A stretch of 64,000 nt of DNA, from positions 556,001-620,000 of the forward strand of contig WPIO01000140.1 of NCBI GenBank assembly GCA_009760855.2, in the 5' to 3' direction. Positions 1 to 11,054 of the stretch are shown here, one piece after another (the stretch's first letter is position 1; the number at the start of each line of letters is the position of its first letter). Both the position numbers and the translations under genes were made by a program. The notes beneath the pieces were generated by a model. The model did not search any database and was not told the origin of the DNA. It was given only the letters and a program-made list of their open reading frames with translations. This DNA comes from Cristatella mucedo (Eukaryota; Bryozoa; Phylactolaemata; Cristatellidae).

Positions 1-716
1 CGGACGATTGCAATTCAGTAATTTGGCTTGGCTGTCGAAGAAAGCCATTGAATCTCTGAAGCTGGTAATGAATATAGCTGCAAGGCTTGTTAGAAAATCT
101 GTGGGGAGGTTCAGCTATGCGTCTCCTATGCCTAAGGAACTTTGATAGCTTCCGGTCAATCAACGGGTAGAGTAGAATTCGTGTGATGACCTACTCATGG
201 CCTCTCATGACTTGGCTCCTTCGTACCTAGCTCAACTGCTGCACCAATTTTAGCATCCTCAACCAGTCAATCAATCAGCCAGCTTTCTCAGGACCTCTAT
301 GGACGATAAATTAGCTGTACCAGTCATGCCCCGGAGACAGTGGCTTATAGCCTTAACGCCCTTGACTATGGAGCTCACTTCTACAATTCATATGCAACGA
401 CATCTACTCTGCTGCTGCCGGCTGAGGCACATCCTTTCCAGCCGTGCTGGGCAGCTACTTCAATGCTACTCACTTCCTCAACTGCTCTCCTGACAGCAAT
501 GCATCTCACTTTTTCTTTGTTGCATGAGTTGAAGTCTTTTAGCTACCGTATACCGAAGTATACCGAATTAGTATAGCCGTATATTAGTATATATTAGTAT
601 ACCGAAAGCCGCTTAGACTTTGAGTGTGCTATGCAAAACTCTCCCGCATAACGCCTACTTAGTCATCGTGGCTTTGTGGGAGTTAGAAGTTGGAGAGGAG
701 ATACATTATGTTACGC
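1..716 (+). mobile_element. LINE family A, 3' part (degenerate)
   Basis: This stretch aligns by eye with the end of the better preserved family A copy at 60360-61928: the same run of codons after the reverse transcriptase, then the same 3' untranslated block (bases 600-716, with a 'GGCTTTGTGG' core and a 'GAGATACATTA' end). Reading frames are broken by several stops and by a short duplicated 'TATTAGTATA' insert near 570-600, so it is a dead copy. It continues past the left edge of the window. Confidence 0.7.
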
Positions 717-2272
717 TCAAACCATCACACGAGAGGGACTATTGGTGCTGTACCAATATTGCCATGTCTTTTAAAAAATAGGACCCGCCAGTTCTGCTGC
801 TTGCAGCCATATGTCCAAGCGTTAGTGAATTAAACGATGAAGAAAGATGCAGCACGAACAGTATCTACAAATGTCTGATTGAAAACGCTAGATTGTAGAA
901 ATTTCGGTTGCATAGTGACCAATGTCTGTGTCGATCTAATCGATCCTTATTTTTTCGCAGTCTTGCTTTTGTTTTCCATGCAAGTTGCTGACTACGCTTT
1001 CACGATCAATATCTATGCCTAATTGAAATATCCACTCGTTTGTTTGTGTTGTGGCTCATTCCAATTCTCGGTTGCTCACATTATAAATCTTCGTAGTTCA
1101 AACTAGGCAGCACAGGCAGTCTCTTAGGCATTCGGTCCTACTTAGAGATTCTTAGGCATTGCAGCATGCCAAAAGAAGGATCGTTTGCAACGACTTAAAA
1201 CACTGAGCGCTATTGCTCCTTACTTGCTCAGGAGGCCTGCATTGCATGTTCGGTCAGCATCCTTGTGCTTGTACTGACAAATTGAACTCATTGAAGTTCA
1301 CGCATTCTAAATAACAGGCCGTGGTAAGTCAGGCAGTCAGGCTAATTTAGCCAGCTTCATGACCAGCTAGTGATATTTTGAGGCCACCAATTTGTGAATG
1401 TCTCTGGATATATAGCGAGATCAGATGTTTTAGTCGGCTCAAGACGGATTCCTTTCCAGTCACTTTGTTCTACTTGACACACAGTGTGTCGCCAGTCCTA
1501 CTGTTCCCGCGCTTGCTGTGTGCACGTGTTACTTTTACTGAGCGATGGATGAGTAGAGCTCCATCTACTGAGGAGCAGCGTGGGTCGTATGGGCTCAAAA
1601 TTAGCTCTATCAGCTGCCAGTGTCACATGCGATGCATTAGTCTGCTCTTTTTTGTCATCTGCCATCGAGATCTTTTTTCTGCTCGATTTACCTCCCCATG
1701 TCCTCTGCTTTTCTTATGCTTGCCCGCCGGTCTATATCAGGCTAGTTGCTTTTTTTATGGATCTATGTAGACGCTATTGTGAAAAAAAATTGGCAAGTGT
1801 GAACCACTGCATTGAACTAATGTGGAGAACAGTTGCTGATGTGCTGCGTACACTGCTGTTTACTGAAGATGAACATATTCTCTGGGTTGATTGCAGCTTT
1901 TGCAAGCAGCCACAATCTTGGCAGTGCCAAAGATCTGTGGGTTATAAGTGTTTGGTAATCGGCCAATCTTAGAAGCCGTTTAAATAGGAACAATCTTGAA
2001 CAGCAAAAACTGTTTCTTTATCATCATCCGGCTGCCATCGATATGGGCACGTGTCCTGGAGTTGTCACAATCAACAGGAACTCCACTGTGCATGCACACA
2101 TGCACATGCTTATGCAGATACAAATATGTGTATATTAGTTTACAATGAAACATTACTGTTTCATTAGCCACGTTTAGGGAGCAGCTCCAGAAGAACGTTA
2201 GTGGCTATTGCCCTGCTTGCAATGTCCAATAATGGGTTGCCTGCTGAAGGACTCGAACCCTCGAGTATGTGT
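717..2272. other. gene-free stretch, no recognised feature
   Basis: I see no exon with matching splice phases and no clear repeat here. Open frames at 1378-1972 have no recognisable domain and overlap in several frames. A tRNA-like B-box (GGTTCGAGTCC on the - strand) near 2255 suggests an old SINE remnant. Confidence 0.4.
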
Positions 2273-2415
<143 letters not shown>

Positions 2416-2756
2416 GCATATAAAACCAGTTTATTTTAGTTTACAAAGCAGTTTTGCGAACCGTGTAACTAATAGCAATCCTCATCGTCCCTCGCTAGTC
2501 AAATCACCGCTCAGATGTGAAGGCCCGCGAATGAAAATGGCCCTAATTTTTCTTTGTGAGGCCGATGCTAGTTTACAATTCCCTATGCAAACGCATTCGA
2601 GCATTAGCTGCCCTCCTTGCATGCACGTAAAATCAGCCTAGTAATCATGTATAACGACAGGTCCACTCGTACGGACTATCTCCTCCTAAAGCGGGGCTTA
2701 GCTGCGCACCCCGCTGCAGCTCGACCAAAGGCAAGGCACCGGGCCATCCACCGCAG

Positions 2757-3013
2757 AAATGTCATCTCTGCCGATGCTTGCTGCAGCTGTCGCTTCGGAC
2801 GCTCCTGCTGTCACCTCAGGCCATCTCCCTTTGGCTTTGGCTCCAACTCCAACGGCAGCTGGATACTGGTACTCTGCTAATCAACCGGACATGTCACACT
2901 CCGGACCACCCTTTGCCCACTGCTGTCAATCCGGTTGGCCGGTCACAGCCAGCTTATTGTCATGCAGACATCTACCTACTTGGCCCCCTACACCAATGCA
3001 TCGAGCCAGCAAT
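2757..3013 (+). CDS. possible Pro/Ala-rich linker exon upstream of the myosin SH3 exon
   Basis: An 85-codon open frame rich in Pro, Ala, Ser and His lies between a usable acceptor (CCGCAG at 2751-2756) and a good donor (GTAAGC from 3014). It would begin in phase 1 and end in phase 0. Myosin XV proteins carry proline-rich linkers before the SH3 domain, so the content is compatible. There is no domain to recognise, and the exon that should join it to the SH3 exon at 4906 (phase 0 to phase 1) was not found. A second frame is also open across part of it. Confidence 0.25.
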
Positions 3014-3439
3014 GTAAGCTGCACGGTGAAGCTATGGACATGATGTGCCAGCACCAACGCCCCAATCCTGCAGTCAGCTTGTAGCATAGCTAGCTCCAGG
3101 TCGTTCAGCCAGCCTGCCAGCCCAGGGGCCGTGGTCGGTGGCAGCACATTATTTGCTTGAAGGATGTGATGAAGGGCTCACACGGCTCGATCGCACGATC
3201 CACACAAGGACTAGGCAGCTTTTCTTTGCCATCGAGTCTTCGTGGTGGCACGAGAATTCACCTAGATGTGGCTCACCTAAAGGATGAATGCCTAGATTGT
3301 GGGCACTTTGCTTTGCTTTCGACTGTTTGGTAAGACTCATGTGATGTCAATTGTGAGAACGCCCCTTGCTGCGACCATATGGCTGTGCGTGTGCTATGCA
3401 TTCGTGCCGCGAGAACGTGCACTCGAGGCTGAGTGCATC

Positions 3440-3760
3440 GAGGTGCATGCGTGCGAGTTCGGTGAGCGCGTGCTGTCCTTGGTTAAACTTTCCGCTCTTC
3501 CAAATTCGGGTCGTGGTTCGAGTCCTGAAGTGGTCCGTGCTTTATTGACCTCTTTAAGCGGCAATAATAGCCGTGAACGCTCTTCTGCTGCTACGAGCAC
3601 TGCCTGTGGACTCGATTTGCTGAGTCATAGTAGAAATACAATACTGTACATAAATGTGCACGTCTGGTCACGGAAGACACCACTGTGCCTTCTTGCTGCC
3701 TGACAGACTTTCTCGCTTTAATCTGCTGCTAAATAAATGAGGCCATTAAATCAATCGGCT
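3440..3760 (+). mobile_element. degenerate tRNA-derived SINE (same family as 12750 and 38526)
   Basis: A B-box-like 'GGTTCGAGTCCT' near 3508 is followed by a 'GCCGTGAACGCTCTTCTG' segment. A tail resembling 'AAATGAGGCCATTAAATCA' (about 3730) matches the 3' body of the better copies. The copy is split by unrelated sequence. Confidence 0.45.
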
Positions 3761-4072
3761 TACCATTTTCTCGAAAATCGGAGATTCACGGAGAATGTTC
3801 GACGTGTAAGCTGACTGTTTGTTGCTACACACCTGCTGGACATGGGTTACGATTGAAGTGTTCCGATATTCGCTGCTGGCACAGTGGCTGGCAGTTGAAG
3901 CGGTGGCTAGCCATCTGGCTGAGGTTTAGCATTGTAACCGAGTTCACGGGTACTAGCCTATTCGCACTAGGGCGCCCTACTATCTATGTCAGTTCTTGGT
4001 CGTTACGCATGGGTCCTCCGGCAACAACGGTCCACGGGTGATCGACCGGGTACACAACACTTTATATAATAC

Positions 4073-4690
4073 ACACGCATGCGCTATACAAAGGGGGAAC
4101 TAAACAAGTCTACCGGGGAAGGTCCTATACAAGGTAAATTACAGGGGCGCAAGATGACGCCGAAAGTGCGAACAAACGCGTTGGTTCTCAGTCGGCTTCC
4201 ACAGTCACACCGTCGCAGGGCTCCGTCCCATCAGTACAAGCGTAGGCCTTCCAAGACCCGGCTAGCTGAGTACTCTGGGATAGACAAAGCGGACGTCCAC
4301 AACCGTCGAGAGTTTCCGCCGAAAGAGGCCAACACAGGGGGGGGGGGTCACGAACACGCTACACAGGGAGCGCGGAATATACAAGTCTCAACAACGAGCC
4401 TGCTATCCAGCTCCGCTCGGGCCTTGGGTACTCGTCGCCTTGCGTGCTTGGCTGCATTGCCGGAGCACGCCTGCAACCACCCAGGTGCATAACTCGGCGA
4501 TACTGGGAGCCTCCAACACCACGACTTACTTGGCCAACTTCTCCTACCCAAGAGCCCCAGTGACCTCACGTCACCGAACATCTGACCATGCCGTAGGTCA
4601 CGACTGTAATGAGGGTCACCGGCCTAGCCGGTGACCCTCATTACAGTCGTCCGGTTCCTGCCAACCGAACCTAGCCTGGGTGCAGCATTG
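4073..4690. mobile_element. GC-rich dispersed element, copy 1, unclassified
   Basis: About 600 bases are clearly repeated in the same orientation at 13550-14185, with long shared blocks such as 'GTGCATAACTCGGCGA' and 'CCTCCAACACCACGACTTAC', and a G-run before 'TCACGAACACGCTACAC'. Near its right end copy 1 has a perfect hairpin (4600-4650). The two copies also keep similar antisense open frames (4348-4581 here), but I recognise no protein. Its class (LTR, Penelope-like or DNA element) is undecided; it lies in a presumed intron of the myosin or upstream of it. Confidence 0.7.
4600..4650. repeat. perfect inverted repeat, 24-bp arms, 3-nt loop
   Basis: The left arm 4600-4623 is exactly complementary to 4627-4650 around a CTA centre. 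It lies inside the GC-rich element; copy 2 keeps only the inner 'GGCCTAGCC' part. Confidence 0.95.
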
Positions 4691-4905
4691 CTACCCTCAT
4701 GCTGACAGGATATTTGCAGAGAATGAGCGCTCAAGCGCTCTGTAGCTCTATATCGCAAGTGTGCCTGCCCGAGCGCTTGTTGCGACCGGTTGTGTCACCC
4801 CCCTCCATCTGATGCTTCGTTCCTGCTCTCGGGCTCGCCACGCCTCAGAGCCTCAGAGATTAGCACCCGTGCATGCTTGAGTGCAAGCACTTCTGTGCCT
4901 TGCAG

Positions 4906-5030
4906 CCTGGATGTATGGCTCTTTCAATGGCAAGACGAGTGCTTTTCCCAGTGACCTCGTGGCTCCGATGACCACGAGTGAAACGCATATACCAACAAGT
5001 GACAAGGTGGAGGCTTCGGCACGACTGAAG
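4906..5030 (+). CDS. MYO15A: myosin XV exon: C-terminal half of SH3 domain
   Basis: It begins in phase 1 after TTGCAG and ends in phase 0 before GTAAAC. The residues '[18 protein letters not shown]' are the classic end of an SH3 fold (a Trp, a Gly-rich turn, then the FP-S/A-D/N-Y/L-V strand). The N-terminal half of the SH3 domain was not located. A weaker donor at 5007 (GTGGAG) was rejected because the 5031 donor is stronger and gives the right phase. Confidence 0.88.
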
Positions 5031-7232
5031 GTAAACCGCTCAAGCTGCTGCTGCCGTTTCCCTCTTGCTGCCGACGCAGCTGACTGTTTGATGCCGTGTT
5101 AAACGTGCGGCACTGCACGGCCTGATAATGTAGCAGTGCTTCGCCAGAACTCGTGCTTTGCCGCTGTCTCTCTGCTGCACGTCAGTGCAAGCATTGGGAT
5201 GATCAGTTTGTCCAGCTGCTGTTTGAGTGTTGGCAAAGCTGACACATGCTGTGCCGTTGCTATTGTCCAGGCTCCCAGCAGATATGACAGCTCTGCCGAC
5301 GGAAGTAGCAGCGGTCGGGATGGCAAGCACTCGATGCTCGAGTTTGCCATGCTGCACTTCAGAGAGTCCGTTGACAGGTAAGCGCACTGCCTCCTTCACT
5401 GAATCTGTAGCTGCTGCGGCAGCAGCAGCTACCGCTACAAGAGTAGACATGCACCAATAGGTGCATCGATTGTTGAATGACGATAAAATGTGCAAAAGTG
5501 CTGGCAGCTGTGCTGGCCTCGTGAGGCCACCCAGTTGCTGCCACGAGCGGGGACCAGCAGTGCAAGCCAGTGATGTGCTCTCGACTGCTACATTAGTTTC
5601 GACCTGTGTGCTGTGCATGGCATTTCGTCGACCAGCAAATGGTGTTGTCGGCACGACTCTCATTAGTTCGGATAGCTGCACAGCCTGTGCAACTTGTCCA
5701 GACGCTACCCCTGCCAGACGCCAAACGGTAAAGACATGGCGCTCGACATCCTGCAAGTAGCTCTAGCAGCAGGCTGTTTTATAAACAATGCAAAGATTGC
5801 CTGTGCATTATGGCTCATACGGCAGGCGACTTGCCTGCAGATTCGTTTGCAAGAGTATAGTAGCTCGCGCTCAGCGCTACGACTCAGCGACCGGCAGACC
5901 TTTACTCCCAGGAGAGCAATGGCGGTCAGGTAACACTCTATATACCGACCAGGTCGAAATTCATGCAATACTATACCGATAATAATGCAATAGTAATATA
6001 ATGCAATAACAATAATAATAAAATAAATATAATAAAATAAACAATACATATAAATATAACAAAATAAATATAATATTTATGCAATAATAATATTGAGTCA
6101 TATATATATATATATATCGAGTCATGTTTTGAGCTGCTCTTAAGCCTCAGCTTTTTGCAGCTATTTCCTAAGCAGCTCCCCGTTCTGTGTCAGCAGACAA
6201 GGTCAGACAAGGTCAAGGTCATATCATGCTATTTGCACCTTTCCACAGGCAGGGGGAGAGTGTAAAAGGCATGGCTTAGATGGAAGTTGAATCGAATAGC
6301 ACAAACGGAGCCATCGCGGCCTTTTTTCATGCTTTCGTACAGCAAAGAAAGACCCCTGGCCAGATCCAGCACACATTTCGCTAGAATGACTCTCTGCTCG
6401 GCTGAGAACTTTGTTCGTGCTGCTGCTGCTACGAGCACGGAGGCACCTTGCCATGGCAACTGCTGAACGAAGGTGCTCTGCTTGCGGTAGAAAGAGTAAA
6501 TTAGCTCCTCGGTGCAGGCGTACGATCCGCGTCATTGCACTTGCCTTCGCTAGGGCTTAGCACAGGGGCTGCAACTTCAAATTAAACCTCTACAGTTCGC
6601 TGAAAAATGCCACTCGACATTAAGGTCGACATTGTTTAGTGAAAGTTCGTAATGCTCAGTCAGCAGCGTGTTGCCGGCTATACTCGTGTCGCGCCGTCTG
6701 TCGGAGCTGCTAGTACGCAGCGGCAGCAGCCCTGCTTAGTGGCTGGCCAGCAGCCAATGACTTCGCCTGAGACACTGCTGCCGTCCCCCAGGTTGCCTGC
6801 TGATTGGGTGCGGCTGATGAGGACAGGTGAGCTGCTGGCATCTTTGCATAGTCATGTCGTCACCGCGACTCGACTTCTTTTTTTGCTTTCCGTGGTCATG
6901 CTAGATATGAGGTGGCGCCGGCTGAAGGCGCATCCATCGTCGGAAGCATAAAAGCCCTGGAGAGCCTAAAGCTGGCCAGCATGCGAAGAAAGAAGTCGTT
7001 CCGAGGTAAAAACCAATGGCCTTGAGAGCACTTGGCATGGCTGAATCGAATAGAATGGCGACGTTCCATCGATGTAGCAGTCGATGCCTCTTTCTCTCAG
7101 TCAGCGGTGCGCTTCAGGAAACCCTCCTGCATAAAATCCACTTAGTCCTAGTGGCTTTGTGGAGCTACGGCCGGAGGTGCTGTATATTACATTAACGATC
7201 TTATTTGACCGTCAGTTGGACGTGGCCATGGG

Positions 7233-7266
<34 letters not shown>

Positions 7267-7300
7267 CATACATACATACATACATACATACATACATACA

Positions 7301-7373
<73 letters not shown>

Positions 7374-7437
7374 TAACATTATAACATTATTAATAACATT
7401 AACGATCTTATTTGACCGTCAGTTGGACGTGGCCATG

Positions 7438-7523
<86 letters not shown>

Positions 7524-7589
7524 CATACATACATACATACATACATACATACATCCATCCATCCATACATTCATACATATATATATGTA

Positions 7590-7628
<39 letters not shown>

Positions 7629-8029
7629 TAATATCATTCATTTGTATATCGCCTAAAGAGAACTTGATCTTTATCCAGACATTTCACATATGCCACAGGG
7701 CTCAAACCCTACGACCTTGGTCGTCAAAAGCCAGCACCTAAACCTCCTTCCCCCGAAACAAACCACGGAGTAGCTAGGCACGTGACAATCTTCACCGAGT
7801 CTCCCCGTCCACAGCATACTTTCAATAATAGCACTTACAATAATAATAATAATAATAATAATAGGCACATCATCCGAAAGTTGTTTTGAGAGAGCATTCA
7901 ATGTGGCTGATGTCATTCCTTGACCGCTGCTCTTAAATGATTACAGTGCTATCCACGGCCGACCAGGGTTCAACTAGACACAGCAGAAGATAGAGGAGAG
8001 AGATGGGGAGAGGGAGAGGAGAGGTGAAG

Positions 8030-8114
<85 letters not shown>

Positions 8115-11009
8115 AGATTGAGATTGAGAGGCAAGGTAATACAGACACGACATGGGATGCTGCAGGACACGGTAGTCCACACTGAAGTTTCTCTTTGAGT
8201 TCATTTATGCCATAAATAGACATCTAGCAGCACTAATATTGATGGGTTTGACATCATGCTAGTGATATCGCAAAGTTTTAGTCCAAAGACGAAGTGCTTG
8301 TATTTCACAGCCCAGGTTTCAGTCATGCAGCAAGCAAACCTTAATTGCCCAATTTCGAAAGTTGGTGATAGCCGTTAATGGTCTTCTGGTGCTATATAAA
8401 TGAGGCTGTTTGACCAGCATTTTGGCCTTGACTTTGTAATTTACATGGAGGGAAGCTGTGAATGAATCATTTTGTATGCTTTCAGTGGGAAGCTGGCCAC
8501 AAATGTCATTTAACCTTCGGATAACTTTCGTGATTAAGTTAGAGTCATATATGCATGCAGACAAGCTTGCAATGTATGTTCCTTTGTTGGTAACCAATAC
8601 GGACGTGTTTCTTATTTGCATATTAGTTTGCATATTTTGCATATTAGTTAGCATTTATTTTTGCATGCTCCTCAGCAGGTTCTATCGTTCTGTGGTTGCT
8701 GTGCACAAGAGAATAGATGGCAAACCTAGTCTCTTTCTTTGTGTGGTTGAATCCAGTCAGTTCTCATTGACTGTGGCCACCCTACTACCTTCTCAACCTG
8801 CCCATAAACAAATTAGTTCCTACTCCTCTAGCAGTAAGCGCACTGCTGTCTAGCACTAGCTTTGTCAGGTGGCTTTCACAGTGCCACTTGCAGCAACAAA
8901 CCTAGGCCGACTTATGGGGAAGCATCCAATATGCAGTGCAGATCTGCTTAGGCTGCTGTGTAATTCTGTACAGTGTCCCTTCATTCTGTGACACCTTGTG
9001 TTGTGTCACCTTGTGTCACACTGTGTCATGTTGCGTTTCTGCATCACAAAGCATCACGTGTCACTGAGCTTAATTGCGCTACAGAGCGTCCGTATCTGTT
9101 TGTTGAGTCGTTGCTTGCCGCTCTCGATACGAGGAGGAAGGAGGAACCCGCAGGAGGCTTGCTCCTTCCTTCGGGTTCTCTCCTCCTTGCCGTTCTCGAG
9201 CCGCTGCGAGCTCGTGCTGACACGTAATGCCGCCACGTTGCAGGCAAAACACAGAAAGAGGAGAGCTGGTCGTGGAAGGAGCAAGCAGCCATGGTCAAGT
9301 GGTGCTCGGTACGAGCGCACTTCCCCACCTACCACCTTGTTCTCTCCCCTCCTGCCTGTCTGTTACAGCCAGGGCCCAGGCAGCCCAGCAGCTTGCTTGA
9401 GCAGCGCGAGGCTGCACCGAAGGCAGCTGCCTCGTAGCCTCGTGGCGGCGGCAGCAGTGCGAGTTCTGCTGCAGCCAGTGAGCAGCACCGGCCACCGGCT
9501 GGCGCCAGCCTGACCGCCTGCTCTGCTGCTGGCTGTATGCCGTGCATCCGGTCGGCAGGTGCCCATTGAAATGTCTCTGCTGAAACTGTCGTCCAGTCAA
9601 GTGGGAAAGCTGGCTACTGAGTGCTTCATTGCCGTAATGCAGTACATGGGTGACATGCGGCTGCCTGACGGTCAGACTGCCGTCGACTCGGCATTCAAGA
9701 TCCTAAAGGTAACGGCCACTGGCAGCCTGCGGCCGAAGTACCGGCTGCTGCCACCATTCAGGTGTTTGCAGCCGGAACTGCCTTTCTGGTGAATGCTCCA
9801 AGTTGGTTGCTGCGATCGAGTCGCTCGTGGGCGGCGCCACGCTTGTGATCTGCATAGAGCCGGATGCAGATCACAAGCCGAGCCGTCCGGCTCTATAGCT
9901 CGGTAGCGCCCGCCTTGCATTGCACTGCAGGCATCACTCGAAAACTGTGGAGGCGAGCAGCAACATGCCGTATTATGATTGCAGATGTGCCATCAGTATG
10001 CTGACTTACGTGACGAAGTCTACTGCCAGCTCTGCAAGCAAGTGACTAATAACAAGAGCCCCATCGAGTGAGTGAAACAGCAATATCACCCATCTCAACC
10101 CCCTTCCTCGACTCGACCTCACCACAGCGATTGCTTTAAAGCAGCCTCGCGAGCACCATCTAACTCCATCACGAGATGGACTCCAATCACGGATGGATCA
10201 CGATGGAATCCAATCCAAATCCAATCTAACTCCAACACGTCCAAACTCGCAGTAGTAAGCCTTTGAATAGAGACGTATGTTGTAGGGTCTCAGCTCTCTA
10301 CCGACTCACTGCAGACTCCTACCACTGCTTGCTGTTCGAGCTTTATTTACTCGAACCGAAAGTTTTGTGGAGTACTCGGAAAGCAAGGAAAGGCTATTTC
10401 GGCACGACTCTTTCATGCTTCTTTGTGATAACAACTCCAGCAAAAGCATGCGACCCAAATTTCTTAGCTGTTAACCGGTACTTGTACACCACTATTGCAG
10501 TCTAAGCCACGTGGTTTTAACCTCGAGTATTATTGAAGCACAGCTCCCTTCCGTTATGCTGTGTGGTTCTTTGATGTTTTGCCGTTATCCATGAATGTGT
10601 TTGTGCCATGCTGCCACAAGACGGCAGGTAAGAGGCAGCAGTGGTGGGTAATTGCAGCTGCACCAGCAGCCAGGTCTCTGTACATTTTACTTCGGGCCGG
10701 AGCCAAATGGCTGTATGCCGTATGCCGACCATTAATAACCTCACGAGGCCTGCTTAAACTGCCGCTGTAGGAGCTGTGGCTACTCAAACACCGGCACTGC
10801 CCATAACCTAATTGCTAAAAATATTCTCAAACCCTTGCTGGTTTTCTAGTCGATGTTCAGCTCCAGCAGCCTCAGCTGCAACTCGAGTGTGGTGGATCTG
10901 TGAAGTGATTGAACCTCGGATATGCTGCTATGATTTGCACACGCATAATTATAGCCAGCTCAGTGAGTTCCTCTGTCAAGCCAGGTGCGTTAGCCCTTAA
11001 TAGGCCGTC

Positions 11010-11054
<45 letters not shown>

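Noticed and set aside
4906-5006. Shorter SH3 exon ending at GTGGAG (5007)
   Set aside because: Also phase 0, but the donor is weaker than GTAAAC at 5031.
6229-6459. - strand frame with helical composition ('[19 protein letters not shown]')
   Set aside because: No matching exon neighbours or family; the region is intronic on the myosin strand and could not be supported as a gene.
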